Source: Cricetomys ansorgei
Lineage: Eukaryota > Chordata > Mammalia > Rodentia > Nesomyidae
NCBI GenBank assembly: GCA_026225945.1
Contig: JAMJFZ010000818.1
Span: 2,585,501 to 2,649,500, forward strand
DNA length: 64,000 nucleotides
Direction of reading: 5' to 3'
Part shown: in pieces, positions 32,091-42,695 of the stretch
Layout of the letters: every line of letters begins with the position of its first letter
Position numbering within the stretch: the first letter of the stretch is position 1
The notes under the pieces: model-generated
What the model was told of the DNA's origin: nothing
The model's database searches: none
What the model saw: the letters and a program-made list of their open reading frames with translations, nothing else
Made by a program: the position numbers and the translations under genes

Positions 32091-34610
32091 GTGGGGAGGG
32101 GCTTTAGATCATGCCGATTACAGGTAAATACTTCCATTTTTTCTTTGCAACTTGGATACTGTCTATTTGCTTTTCTTATCTAATTGCTCTGGCTTTGACT
32201 TCGGTATCTTACTGAGCAGAAAGTGGGCATATCTGCCTCGTTCTCCAGCTTGGAGCCAGTTTTCCCCCGTTAGTCTAATGTTAGCAGTGGCTTTTTCAGA
32301 TCGGGCTTTTCTATTTGAAGTTGTTTTCCTCCTGTCATGAACCCGCTACAAGTCTTTATTATTACAACGTAAGGGGTTTCTGTCTTTTTCCAAGGTGTTT
32401 CCTGCTCACGTTGAGTTAATCACATGAGTTTGGTCTTTCACTATGTTGATCTGTCACACTGGTTTCTCTACAGACATCGAACCATCCTTGCCTTACAGAA
32501 ATAAATCCCACTTGATTTTGATGTAAGATCCTTGTGATGAGCCATTGAATTTGGTTTAATTTTTCATGGTGGATCTTTGCATACATGTCCTTCTTGACCT
32601 GCAATAATTCATTTCCTTGGCATCTTTGCTTGGCTTTTTTCCCCTCGATATTTCTGTTGCTGTTGTTGTTCTGCTTTGAATTCATTTGTTTCTGTTATAA
32701 TCTTTATTATTTCTCTCTTTTGCTAATTTTGAATTCTGTTTTTTTTTTTTTTTAGTTCCTTAAGGTGCAATGTTAGATTGTTTATTTGATTTAATAGTGG
32801 CATAAATCACTGTAAACGTTACTCTTACTACCTTTTAAATGAAACTCATAATTTTTACTTGTCATTTTTCTCTATTTGTCTTTTTTTTTTTTTTTAATTT
32901 CCCTTGTTCAGCAGTTTACTGTTTCATTTTATCCATTTGTGGCCTTTCCTGTGCTCTTTTAGGTATCAGTGCCCGGTTTTACTCCACCCTGGTGAAGACA
33001 ACACTCAGAGCCCCTCATTCCTCTAAAATCTGTGAAAACTCAACTTTGCCGGCAGAGAATGTTTCCGGTGTGCTCGGAAGGACGCGTCTTCCGGTGGCTC
33101 TCGGGGAGAAAGCCCTGTGTAGTCGGCTGAGCCCATTTGGTCTCTTGTGCTGTTTGAGTCTGCTGTTTTCTTATTGACTTTCTGTCTGAGTGATCTATTC
33201 ACTATTGAAAATGGGGTATTGAATTCTCCTATTATTGTACAGCTGTCTATTTCCCCGTTCAGGTCTATCAATATTTGGGTTTTTTTTTTTAGATTTACGT
33301 TGAGCGCACACAACGTGTAATCAGTTCACCTTCCTGTTGAATTCGCTTCTCTTTAACATTATGCACTGACCTTGCTTCCCTCTCGTGATGGGTTCTTAAG
33401 TCTATTTTCGCTTAATATAAGCACAGCCACTCCCATACTCTTGGGGATAAAATATACATAGAATATCTTTTCCTGTTTCCTTAGCTTTCGGCATAGGTGT
33501 GCCCTTACAGCTACAGCGAGCCTCTTTACAAACAGTACAACTGAGTCTTCTTTATTAACATGTCCGCAGTCACCCCACGCCGCTTGACTGATAAGTTCAG
33601 TCCACTTACACTAGAGATGTTATTGATAGGTATGGGCTTCTCACTGGCATTTTCTTATTGTTGTGTCTTTGATTTAGAAGCCATTTTTCCTTTCTTCCAT
33701 CCTTTTCCTTTGTGGTTTGTTTACTTCATAGTAACACAATCGGATCATCTCCCCTTTCTCTGTTTTGCATCCACGACAGCGGTTGCCATGAGGCTTACGT
33801 GGGACTTCGTAGGTCATGACACTGTTTCAACCTGACCGTGACTCAACTTATAATTGCTCTCGAGAACTCTACACTCTAACTCTCCCTGCCCTTATTTCAG
33901 GGAATGGATGTCAAGATTTAATTCATTTTCTATTATGTATCCATTAAGAGAGCTTGTGTGCGTGTGTGTGCGTGTGTGTGTGCTATAGTTCTTACTTCGG
34001 TCTTTTGCCGTGGATGCTGTGGACTGTGACACCCTACTCTGTCTCCTGTCCATTTACAGCGATGCTATACTTGGATATTTTTCCTCAGCGCCTTTTGTTT
34101 TCACTTGAACAACTCCTTTTAGTAACTAATGACTGCTCACACACAGCATCTTTTTATTTAGCAACATCTAAATCTCCGTGATTCATAAAGGACGGCTTTG
34201 CTGGGTATAGAGTCCTTGACTGACAGATCTGTTTCTTTTTAGCTTAGTCCTGTAATTCTTTTTATCACAGTCCTGTGTCCTGAAGCATTTCTGTTGAGAG
34301 ATCTGATCATATTATAAGGGCTCCCTTGTGCATAACACCCCTCTCTTTCTCCCGCTAGTTTCCAAATTCTCTTGATGAAATAATTACATGTGACTTGGGA
34401 TAGGTGTCTTTAGACTCTATCTCGTCGGGTGCCTTTGGGGTTAAGAAATCTGGGTACCCATTTCCCAGATTTGGGAAGTGTTCTGTTCTTCTTTCTTTAG
34501 GTATTTTTTTTTTCAGTACAACACATTTGGGGCAAGCTTGATGCTGCAGTTTGATTTTTGTGATATGCTCTCAGTGCTCACCGGCTTTGTCCCGGTGCCT
34601 CCTTTAGAAC

Positions 34611-34903
34611 CCAGTGCAAAGCTAGTCAATGAGGAGAGAGTTGAAGGAGTCTACGCCGTGCTTGATGTCTACCTGTAATAAGCCTCCGATGGCTGGTAGG
34701 TGAGTGAGAGGGAGTCTTGGGAATTTAGAGAAGGGGAAAGATTCGGGTGAACTGATGATAAACAGAGAAAGACCAGCGTTGTAAATTCTGGGGCTCCAAG
34801 AAGACGGTAGCCAAGACAACAGTATCAACGAATGCACACAGCAACTTTATGGTCATTGATTTATAATCTGAATATTTACTGATACTCAAATAGCCAGGTT
34901 TTT
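34611..34903. other. single-copy non-coding stretch
   Basis: No gene or repeat family recognised. Confidence 0.4.
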
Positions 34904-35074
34904 AAAAAAAATTAAATTAAATTTATTTTATGTGCGTTGGTGTGAGGGTATCTGATCCTGTGGAACTAGAGCTACAGACAGTTGTGAGCTGCCATGTGGG
35001 TGCTGGGAATTGAACCCAGGTCCTCTGGAAGTGCAGCCAATGCTCTTAACCACCGAGCCATCCCTCCAACCCTT
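34904..35074 (-). repeat. B2 SINE with target duplication
   Basis: Antisense B2 (ACAGACAGTTGTGAGCTGCC, GGGAATTGAACCCAGGTCCT, CACCGAGCCATCCCTCC). Flanks CAAATAGCCAGGTTTT (34886 on) and CAAATAGTCAGTTTT (35075 on) form a slightly diverged target duplication. Confidence 0.9.
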
Positions 35075-35189
35075 CAAATAGTCAGTTTTAAAGGAATATT
35101 TTTGATCACACATACCAAGAACTGAAAGCATATATGTCACTCAGCGAATTAATTCTACTGTGGGAAGTGTCATAAAAAATAGCCTAGAA

Positions 35190-35400
35190 CAGTGGCTCTC
35201 AACTTCCTAAGACTGCTACCCTTTAATACAACTCCTCATGTTGTGGCGACCCCAACCATAAAATTACTGTCGTTACTGCTACGGAACTGCAATTATTTTT
35301 ACTGTTATGATTTGCAATGTAAACATTTGATATGCAGACGGTCTTAGGTGACCCCTGTGAAAGGGTCGTTTGACCTCCAAAGGGGTCGAGAACCACAAGT
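35190..35400. mobile_element. URR1 hAT element
   Basis: CAGTGGCTCTCAACTTCC at the left, CAACCATAAAATTACTGTCG in the middle, then CCCTGTGAAAGGGTCGTTTG and GGGGTCGAGAACCAC. Opposite orientation to the 6889 and 51630 copies. Confidence 0.85.
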
Positions 35401-36225
35401 CTAGTATGTATATAAAGCTACAGGTGCAGGTTTCTTGATGAAGCATAATCTGTAGTAGCAAAGAATTAGAGACAGCCCAGATGTCCAACATGGGTAACTG
35501 GCTGAATTACAAAACATCCCTTTCGTGCTGGTGAGGCCATGGCTCATCTATTGCCTCTCAGCTCTGATTCTATCCTTCTACTCTTGGCTTTGTGATGCAG
35601 AGCTGGGCTCTGCCATCATGTCTGAATTGTTGAACTAGTAATTGGACCTCAGCAGACAGCAGGAATGGGAGGAGAGGACTGTCCCCTTCCTGATGGCTGC
35701 TGTTGATATCAAAGGCATGAGGTAGCCCGGATAGCCTTCAGTGATGGGACCCTGAAGGCTTTGCACTCTATCCGAATCCGATTTGTTGGACTTCCTTGAA
35801 GGTTCCAGCTAGATCTGACCTGTGTTGAAGATTCTCAAAGAGTTCAGTGACATGGCAGCTGCTTCTCAAGTTACCACCTGGTTGCCTTTCTCTTTTCCTT
35901 GAACTAAGATTAGTTGCTTACAATGTAACGTCCTCCATTCAATCTGAAAGAGAAGATTTAGCAAAAGCAAAAGAACCCACCAGGACCTGGGTTCTGTACA
36001 CAGCACCTAAGTAAAGAAATCGGAGAAAGAAGATGTGTGCTTGAAACAACGGTTCTGCAGAGGCAGAGACGAGAGGAGGACCCGTGGGGTTTGTGGATCA
36101 GCTGGTCCTGTCTACTCATGAGTTCAGGGTTCACTGAGAGCCACAAAACAGTGGAGACTGGAGGAACCACCATCTCATTCAGGATCACACTTACGAGTGT
36201 GTGAGTGTTGCACAAGTATGCAAGT

Positions 36226-36227
<2 letters not shown>
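35401..36227. other. L1-like scrap followed by single-copy sequence
   Basis: About 35420-35525 (ATAATCTGTAGTAGCAAAGA, CAGCCCAGATGTCCAACATG) resembles a sense old-L1 3' fragment. The rest shows no gene or repeat family. Confidence 0.4.

Positions 36228-36315
<88 letters not shown>
36228..36315. repeat. (TC)n(CA)n compound microsatellite
   Basis: About eleven TC units run directly into 33 uninterrupted CA units (36249-36315), the longest pure CA run in the window. Confidence 0.97.
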
Positions 36316-36319
<4 letters not shown>

Positions 36320-36428
36320 CAGATGATGGCGATGGTAGTTAATGAAGTAATTCTGTGGGAGAAGATGCGAATAACTTAGCACAGTCTTCTCTAATGCCTA
36401 CCATCTTTCTCTTAAGTCATATCTGGTG

Positions 36429-36605
36429 GGCCAGGTGTGGTGGTGCACGTCTTTACCCCAAGCACTCTAGAGGCGGAAGCAGGCAGATCTCTGTGAGTTC
36501 AAGGCCAGCTTGTTCTACATAGTAAGTTCCAGGACAGCTGGAGCTACATAGAGAGACTTTATCTCAAAACAAAAACAAAAGCAAAAAACAAACTACCTAA
36601 AACCA
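36429..36605 (+). repeat. B1 SINE
   Basis: GGGCCAGGTGTGGTGGTGCA, CTTTACCCCAAGCACTCTAG, CAGATCTCTGTGAGTTCAAG, GTTCCAGGACAGCTGGAGCT, then a (CAAAA)n tail. Confidence 0.9.
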
Positions 36606-36844
36606 AAACCAAAAACACCCGCAATGATCAATTAGTCTTTATTTAATTTAAATATACGTACACATAAATTTTTCTGGTGCTTTCTTTCTCCAGCCCAGAT
36701 CCTGACTGCTAGAGAAAGTAATGCAGTAAAAAAAAAAAAAACCAAACAAACAAACAAACAAAAAAAAAACTTTACAAATTACAGACATCATTGTGTGGAA
36801 GGGAAAGAAATAAAAGCCAATACTAAGAGAAAAGTAACTGTAAT
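36606..36844. other. AT-rich stretch with A runs
   Basis: An A13 run and (AAAC)n lie at about 36728-36770. No gene seen. Confidence 0.5.
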
Positions 36845-36975
36845 CTGGTATAGTATCCACACCTGTAATCTCAGCACTTTAGAGGTGGAGGCAGGAGGAT
36901 CGGGAGTCAGAGGCTAGCCTCTGCTGTGTGGCAAGTTCAAGGCGAACTTGGGATACAGAAGACATTATGTTTAAA
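36845..36975 (+). repeat. B1/B4-type SINE
   Basis: CACACCTGTAATCTCAGCAC, TTAGAGGTGGAGGCAGGAGG, CAAGTTCAAGGCGAACTTGG in sense order. Its tail runs into a purine tract. Confidence 0.65.
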
Positions 36976-37093
36976 TAAGAAGAGGAGAAGGAGAAGATGG
37001 AGGAGGAGGAGCAAGAGAAGGAGGAGATGGATGAAGAGTGGTTGGAGGAGATGGAGAAGGAGGAGGAGGAAGAGGAGGAGGAGGAGGAGGAAA
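36976..37093. repeat. purine tract (GGAGAA/GGAGGA)n
   Basis: Nearly pure A/G. The Glu/Lys/Arg-rich plus frame and Ser-rich minus frame are composition artefacts. Confidence 0.93.
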
Positions 37094-38249
37094 ACATGTT
37101 CCCAGTGGCAGCCTTCTATGAGCAGTGCGCTCTTCCACAGGACAGAAAGTCCCTAAGACAGGACCCCACTACATCTGCCCCTCCTGCTGTGTCCCACGTG
37201 ACTGTCCCTCACCATGTCTGTGTCTCCTTCTGGAGGCTTCTGACTTGTCCCTGCTCCGCCTGCTTCCCTCTCCTCACCACACCCCGTGGAGGCCTGATGG
37301 GGCCCTGGATGCTGCCTGTTCCACCGAGGAGCCCAGAGGCTCCCTTTGATGTGGGTATGGTCTAGGAAGGAATCACTTTGGAAAGACAGCCTGATGGGTC
37401 TCAGGTCTGTTGCACAACAAAGCTGTGCGCTCTGGAAGTCTGATGTCGTTTTAGGATGTGGTGGCTGCTAATTACAGACAGCTCCAAGTCCCCCGGTCCG
37501 TCCCTAGGATGCTCTCTGTTGTCAAGATTACTGACTATTCTTTTCTTTTTGAACTCCATTTTCCCCTATTCTTTTTGTGATTTGCCATAATATATGCATA
37601 TATGAATATGTGTATTACACATAATGAGTGTTATAAAGATAAAATAGGGAGGGAGGGAGGGAGGGAGGGAGGGAGGGAGGAAGGGCTGGCTTGTCATATT
37701 TAGAGCTGTTTGCTTTTGTGGTTGTTACGGGGACCAAAAGCCAGATTAGAGACCTAGAATGGTTAGGCCAGACTCGGGAAGGGAAGAGCGGGCAGATGAG
37801 CTCCGAGTAGACCTTGGCCCCGCCATGACTCAGAAGGGACAGGTTTGGGCCTTAGGAGAATGCAGAGAGGTAAAAGGGGGTGTGAGGCAGGATGGGGATG
37901 AGTCAGGGCCCTGGAGGCTGACTCCAGAGTGCCATATGCTCCTGTGCAGGCAGGGCGTCTCCCCAGCGCTTGCCCCATCCTCCTCCATGGAGGGTCTGCC
38001 TGGGAGCATCATCTGCTTCTTTTTGCCTTCGATCTGATCTCTGGACATCATTGCTTGGAGACCTGAAGCATCTTAGGGGTGTTGGTGCATCCGTGGCAAC
38101 ATCCGCAATACCCCCAAGAACTAGTGCTCATCCGAGGGCCACAGAGCCTCCTGTATTTCCGGCTTTAGCCTCTTCCATCTGCCTTGGACTAACTACACAG
38201 CGGCCATTAGCCGTGTACAATTGGCTCCGTGGAATCTTTAAAAGTGTCT
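37094..38249. other. single-copy stretch with (GGGA)n
   Basis: About eight GGGA tetramers lie at 37647-37680. No gene is supported; the frame 36997-37365 is mainly an extension of the purine repeat. Confidence 0.45.
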
Positions 38250-38257
38250 GATTAGAG

Positions 38258-38486
38258 CAGTGGTTCCCAACCTTCCTAATGCTGTGACCTTTTAACACAG
38301 TTCCTCATGTTGTGGTGACCCTCCCAACCGTAAAATTATTTTCCATGCTAGTGTGGCGACAGTAGCAATTTTGTTACTGTTATGAATCGTAACATAATAT
38401 CTGATATGCTTATTGTTTTACACCACCCCCGTGAAAGGGTCATCCGATTCCCAAAGGAGTTGTAACCCACAGGTTGAGAACCACTG
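38258..38486. mobile_element. URR1 hAT element, 229 bp, with 8-bp target duplication
   Basis: Ends CAGTGGTTCCCAACCTTCC and GGTTGAGAACCACTG are inverted. The flanks GATTAGAG at 38250-38257 and 38487-38494 are identical, the 8-base duplication expected of hAT transposition. Too short to encode a transposase. Confidence 0.95.
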
Positions 38487-38516
38487 GATTAGAGCAAGAG
38501 ATTGCTTGGAACAATT

Positions 38517-38552
38517 TTAATAATTAATTAATTAATTAATTAATTAATTAAT
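38517..38552. repeat. (TAAT)n microsatellite
   Basis: About eight to nine TAAT units. Confidence 0.95.
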
Positions 38553-38554
38553 GT

Positions 38555-38640
38555 GTGTGTGCAGGTATGCGGAGTCTTGGGATTGAGGTCAAGTGTCTTT
38601 TTCATCGTGTTCTACCTTATTAATTGAGGTACAGTTTGTT
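38555..38640 (-). repeat. RSINE1-like fragment
   Basis: GATTGAGGTCAAGTGTCTTT and TCTACCTTATTAATTGAGGT match the antisense leading part of RSINE1-type copies (compare 25880-25950). Confidence 0.4.
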
Positions 38641-39544
38641 TTTTGGGGTTTTTTTTTTTTTGTCCAGACTTGGTAATCTTCAGAGCTGCTTGCCCTGGGA
38701 ACCCATCTTAAGCCTTCCCAGGCTGAAATTAACAGGCAGGAGACCCTCATCCACCTGGCATTTATGTGAGTTCTGGGGATCTGTTCCCCAATCCTCTGCA
38801 GTTCATCAGCTGATGCATCTGTCCAATCTCTGGAACAAGTTTTGAGGTTCTGCAGCTGGTACATTTTCATCACAGGACATGGAGGCCCACCACGACGCCC
38901 CGTCTGCAAGCCCCTGGGAGCCTTAATGTTGTCTTAGGCGTCCACTGCAGATTCCGCCAGTGCCGTGTGCAGCGGATGCTTGCTCTAACTAGAGAAGAGC
39001 AGCTGCTGTGGGGTGGTAAGCCGTGCCGAACAGTCACGGGTTAAACAGCGGGTCACTCCCTGCGCCACCTTGTAGCCTTGGCTGGTGGCCTGACCTACTT
39101 CGTGTTCACACAGGCCCCGAGCTCACCTGAGCATCACCCTGGTTGAAGGGCCGGGAGTGGCTCATTTCTCTTTGCCATTATGTGCTTTTAGAAAGGCAGC
39201 TCGTTTGTGTGGCTGGGGTCACCCCGTACCCCTGAAGAAGTTACTCAGGTGTGTGAGCCTTGCTCTAGCCGTCCTTGGCACATGTGTGGTTCTCTGCTGG
39301 CCACCTCACCAATGAACCTGGACCTCCAGGGTGAGGCAGAGGGCAAAGGGCTCAGTCTTGTAACTAAGGAGACTGGGTCATGAACCCTGGCCGAGCTGAG
39401 TTGCTCAAGATGACAAGCTTCTGTAATTTCCTCTCTTACTAAATGGGTTTATGCATAGATAACATCAGTGCCAAAGATGGCCATAAAGATTGAGCACAAG
39501 ACTGTCCGTCCAATGCCTGTCAATAGATATTAATGTACTAATAT
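38641..39544. other. single-copy non-coding stretch
   Basis: A T12 run lies near 38650. About 39365-39480 has weak sense MIR-like words. No gene seen. Confidence 0.4.
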
Positions 39545-39775
39545 TTGCTGACCCTTTGTTCCAGAGCACTTGCCATCCATCCACATATTTAACCTTCTCT
39601 TCAGTCCTGTAGGTATTGTCATTGTCCCCAGCTTAAAGGTGGGGAAACAGAGACAGAGGGACGAGGCCACTTCCCCGAGGTGGCCCACTTTCCTAAGTAA
39701 GTGGGAAAGCCAACATAAGACTAAAGACCTCGTGGCTTTAAGCACTGGGCACATCTCCCTCTTAAGAGGTGACCC
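39545..39775 (-). repeat. MIR-like SINE
   Basis: The antisense core ATTGTCCCCAGCTTAAAGGT, GGGGAAACAGAGACAGAGGG is followed by a diverged AGTAAGTGGGAAAGCC. Confidence 0.6.
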
Positions 39776-39854
39776 TGACAGTGTTTTATGAATCAAGTCT
39801 CTTGGGGACTTCCTGTGAGCTGTTGGAACCCTAGTAACCTCAAAAATAACTTCA
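39776..39854. other. short single-copy spacer
   Basis: Nothing recognised. Confidence 0.4.
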
Positions 39855-39960
39855 GACTTTCTCTCTCTCTTCCTCTCTCTCCCTCTCTCCCTCCCTTTAC
39901 TTTCTTTTTCTTCCTCCTCCTCTTCCCCCTCTCCTTCCTCTCATTTCTCTCTCTGTCTCC
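39855..39960. repeat. pyrimidine tract
   Basis: CT-rich with CTCTCTCT and CCTCCTCCTC runs. Confidence 0.9.
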
Positions 39961-40004
39961 CAGAGGGACTCTTAGTCTCTTATTTGAAGTGAACGCTACC
40001 ATGC

Positions 40005-40026
40005 GGGGGGGGGGGGGGGGGGGGGG
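40005..40026. repeat. G22 homopolymer
   Basis: Twenty-two consecutive G, then an A-rich AAAAAAGAAAAAGAAAAACC. Length is error-prone in any sequencing method. Confidence 0.85.
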
Positions 40027-40598
40027 AAAAAAGAAAAAGAAAAACCAAAACCGAAATCAAGACATCAACAGTGGTTGCTGACAGGACCTTTGATCCGACG
40101 GGAAAGAAACATAAAGGAAGTCCCAGAGAGCTCTCCTGACTGATTTCTGTCTAAACTAAGAAAAATCGACACCAGTCCCTGAGCCCCTGGTGAGGAGCTG
40201 CGGCTGACCTGTGCTTGGCACACGAAAGCCAGAGGTCACCTGATGTGCTCTGTGTGCGAAGTGTTGAGCTGTGGGGCACAGACATACACTGTATGGGGGC
40301 ACAGGCATGGGGTGTGGTGGGTCTGGCCTGGTGGGTAGTGGGGGTTGGAGGTCTGTGAAGATAGATGTGACCACCTGAGAGGTGAGCGTGCTCACAGCCT
40401 GCTTCTCACCTCCCTCTTGAACACACAGCTGTTCTGCCCTTTGACAGCAGCACCAGGCACGATGGGGGGGGCAGTTATTTTCATCTGTCATGTGAGAACG
40501 CTGAGGTTTAGGGTGTTTTGGCACCCTAAAAGTTTGGGAGCCCATAACTGTGATGGTTAATACCACCTCTGTGACTCTGATGTGGGGGCCACTGGAAA
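40027..40598. other. single-copy non-coding stretch
   Basis: No gene. The 203-codon minus frame (40156-40767) starts inside a B1 and has no domain. Confidence 0.45.
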
Positions 40599-40611
40599 AC
40601 TGGTATCTTTT

Positions 40612-40765
40612 TTTTTTGTCCCCCCAAGACAGGGTTTCTCTGTTGTAGCTCTGGATGCCCTGGAACTCACTGTAGACCAGGCTAGCCTCAAACTCACAGA
40701 GATCCACCTGCCTCTGCCTCCTGAGTGCTGGGATTAAAGGTGAGCACCACCACTGCCCAGCTAAC
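40612..40765 (-). repeat. B1 SINE with 13-bp target duplication
   Basis: AAGACAGGGTTTCTCTGTTG, TAGACCAGGCTAGCCTCAAA, CACAGAGATCCACCTGCCTC, GTGCTGGGATTAAAGG. ACTGGTATCTTTT is repeated at 40599-40611 and 40766-40778. Confidence 0.95.
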
Positions 40766-40778
40766 ACTGGTATCTTTT

Positions 40779-41042
40779 AAAGATCTATCTGTCTGTCTGT
40801 CTGTCTATCTATCTATCATCTATCTAGTGTGTATGTGTTAGAGAGAGAGCGGAAGAGAGGGAGAGGGAGAGAGAGTTTGTGCACATGTGCTCAGGTGCCC
40901 TCAAGGACAAGAGGGCACTGGGTTCCCTGGAGCTGGAGTCGCTGGTGGTTGTGAACATCCTGAAGTGGGTGCTGGGAACCAAACTCAAGAGCTCTGGAAA
41001 AGCAGCAGGCACCCTGAACTGCTGAGTCATCTCTCCAGTCCC
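40779..41042 (-). repeat. (TCTG/TATC)n and B3/B2-type SINE
   Basis: TCTGTCTGTCTGTC and TATC units at 40783-40828, a GA-rich patch, then antisense SINE landmarks GGGTGCTGGGAACCAAACTC, GAGCTCTGGAAAAGCAGCAG, CTGAGTCATCTCTCCAGTCC. Confidence 0.75.
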
Positions 41043-41437
41043 CACAGGTCTCTTTTAAATTAATGACCAGAGCCTAGAAATTTGCTTTCCTTCCCCCTGT
41101 GGAAAATTTCTAGTCTGCTCATTTGGTCTTTGAGCTGTGGCGTTAGAGCAAAATGAATACTGGCACTTATTGAGCACCTACTGTGTGCTCAGTATCATAT
41201 CAGAAAGCTTGGCAGCAAAAAAAGCTCGAAGACAACAGGAAAGAAAGGAGGGGGTGGAGGAGAGTGTGTGTGTAGGGGGTCAAAGGATGGTTTGGTCACA
41301 AGTGGAGCTGGCTTGGACAGAATGTGGGGAAGGAAGTTTCATAAACACTCACCAAAGACACGAACTGGGGACTGAGGGGAGTCTACTCTGAGACGACTTT
41401 TCCTTTTCTTCATTGGCTTCTGCATGTATTTATTTAT
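41043..41437. other. single-copy stretch with a MIR-like end
   Basis: About 41155-41220 (GGCACTTATTGAGCACCTAC, TGTGTGCTCAGTATCAT) is an antisense MIR 3' end. No gene seen. Confidence 0.5.
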
Positions 41438-41655
41438 TTGTGCGTGCGTACGCACATGCACATGTGTGTGTGTGCGCCCACATGCGCATGCACTCGTGCG
41501 CGCATGCGATTGCGTGTGTCGAGGTGCACGTGTGGAGGTCAGAGGACAATCTGCTGGAGTGAAAGGAGTTCTCTCCTTTCACCATGTGGCTCCCCGGGAC
41601 AGAACTCAGACTTAACTGCAACTGTCTTTACCGCGGTCTTGCCAGCCCGCCACTG
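41438..41655 (-). repeat. B3-type SINE with alternating purine-pyrimidine tail
   Basis: The tail 41440-41477 is 38 bases of perfect purine-pyrimidine alternation. Then GTGGAGGTCAGAGGACAATC, AGTTCTCTCCTTTCACCATG, GGACAGAACTCAGACTTAAC in antisense B3 order. Confidence 0.75.
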
Positions 41656-41925
41656 ATTCCACACCCACCTTCCTGCAAAGAGATTATGTTTGTGTTTTGA
41701 CCTGTGGGCTGGCGGTGGGCATGAGACCCTGTTGTGATCATTGAGACCTGGATGGAGCATGGCAGGGTGGGGGCCGGACTCTGACCCCGCTGCTTCTGCA
41801 GTAACCAAAGGACAAAGGTATTCCGGGGAATGCCGGTCCTTTATCTCACACTCTTTGCCTTTGGAGCCTGGGGTCAAGGCTGCCATCTTGGAAGCATGCA
41901 TTGGCAAATATAAAGAGAGTCAGGG
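41656..41925. other. short single-copy stretch
   Basis: No gene or repeat recognised. Confidence 0.4.
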
Positions 41926-42095
41926 GCTGGGCTCTTAGCTCAACTGGTAGACTGGTTGTCTAGCATGAACTGATACCTAGCACCACATAAGCCATGAGTG
42001 GTTCTGGATGCCTGTAATGGCAGCTCTTGGGCGGTGGAGGTAGGAGGGTCAGAAGTTCTGGATTGGAGACCAGCCTGGGTTACGTAATACCTTCT
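41926..42095 (+). repeat. B4 SINE
   Basis: ID head GGGCTGGGCTCTTAGCTCAA, ACTGGTAGACTGGTTGTCTA, then B1-like GGATGCCTGTAATGGCAGCT, GGCGGTGGAGGTAGGAGGGT, GAGACCAGCCTGGGTTAC. Confidence 0.75.
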
Positions 42096-42587
42096 CCCAA
42101 CAAAATGAAAGAGGGAATGTCTATGTTGAGTTTGAGAATGGACTGATGGGCACAGCTTTCCTTGATGCCCAACTAAGGGGCCACCTGTCTCTAGCGTGGA
42201 AAAGAACTACCTGTCAATCAATGTGGGAACGTGTCCAAGTTCATTGTCTTCTGGCTTCATGTGTGGCAAGCTGGCTGCTCTGCCTGAGGTCTGGTATTTC
42301 TGATTGATGCTGAAGTCAGCTCTATCTATCTGAGAGTTCCCTTGGAAAACTCCTACAGGGAAAGGAGAAATGTCTGGGAACTGGAGAGGAGACGGAGGTT
42401 GCAGGGGTCTCTTCCTAGGCTCTGAGGGCTCGAAGTGAGGGTATTTGATTTCTGTTGCCATAGGATTGTGCAGCCCGTGTGTGAGACTCAGACTTGGAAC
42501 CTAAGAGAGTAGGGGCCTCTTTCAACATTCACTGGGTGCTGAAAAGGCTCTGGGTCTGTTAATGATGGGAGTCCCTGCCGAGGGGGG
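42096..42587. other. single-copy non-coding stretch
   Basis: No gene or repeat recognised. Confidence 0.45.
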
Positions 42588-42695
42588 TGGTCCATCCCTG
42601 TAATCAGGAGGCCGAAGCAGGAGAATGATAAGTTCTCTATCAGCCTGAGTCACACGGAGATAGATCCTGTCTCCACAATACTGAAAATTAAACCC
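42588..42695 (+). repeat. B1-like SINE fragment
   Basis: GGTGGTCCATCCCTGTAATC, AGGAGGCCGAAGCAGGAGAA, TAGATCCTGTCTCCAC in sense order. Confidence 0.5.

Larger units (their letters stand above)
31205..34610 (-). mobile_element. old, interrupted L1 (antisense)
   Basis: Plus-strand text follows the reverse complement of L1: TACAAATTCAGGATTG, GACTTTGAATCTATAGG, TGTATCCTGCAACTTTATTT (reverse-transcriptase part), GAGCAGAAAGTGGGCATATC, CAGAAATAAATCCCACTTGA, GTGATCTATTCACTATTGAA, then a 5' region near 34380-34500. Frames are broken by stops and indels, so it is dead. It is interrupted by a B1-like copy and a GT-based array. Subfamily (L1M/HAL1-like) is tentative. Confidence 0.75.

Noticed and set aside
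31205..34610. Possible reverse-transcriptase gene
   Set aside because: L1-derived but riddled with stops, indels and insertions; no intact frame.
36997..37365. 122-codon plus frame starting with a Glu-rich stretch
   Set aside because: Glu run is the purine repeat; the remainder shows no family.
40156..40767. 203-codon minus-strand open frame
   Set aside because: Begins inside a B1 SINE with a typical B1-derived start (MLAGQWWCSPLIPALRRQRQ), then reads through single-copy DNA.
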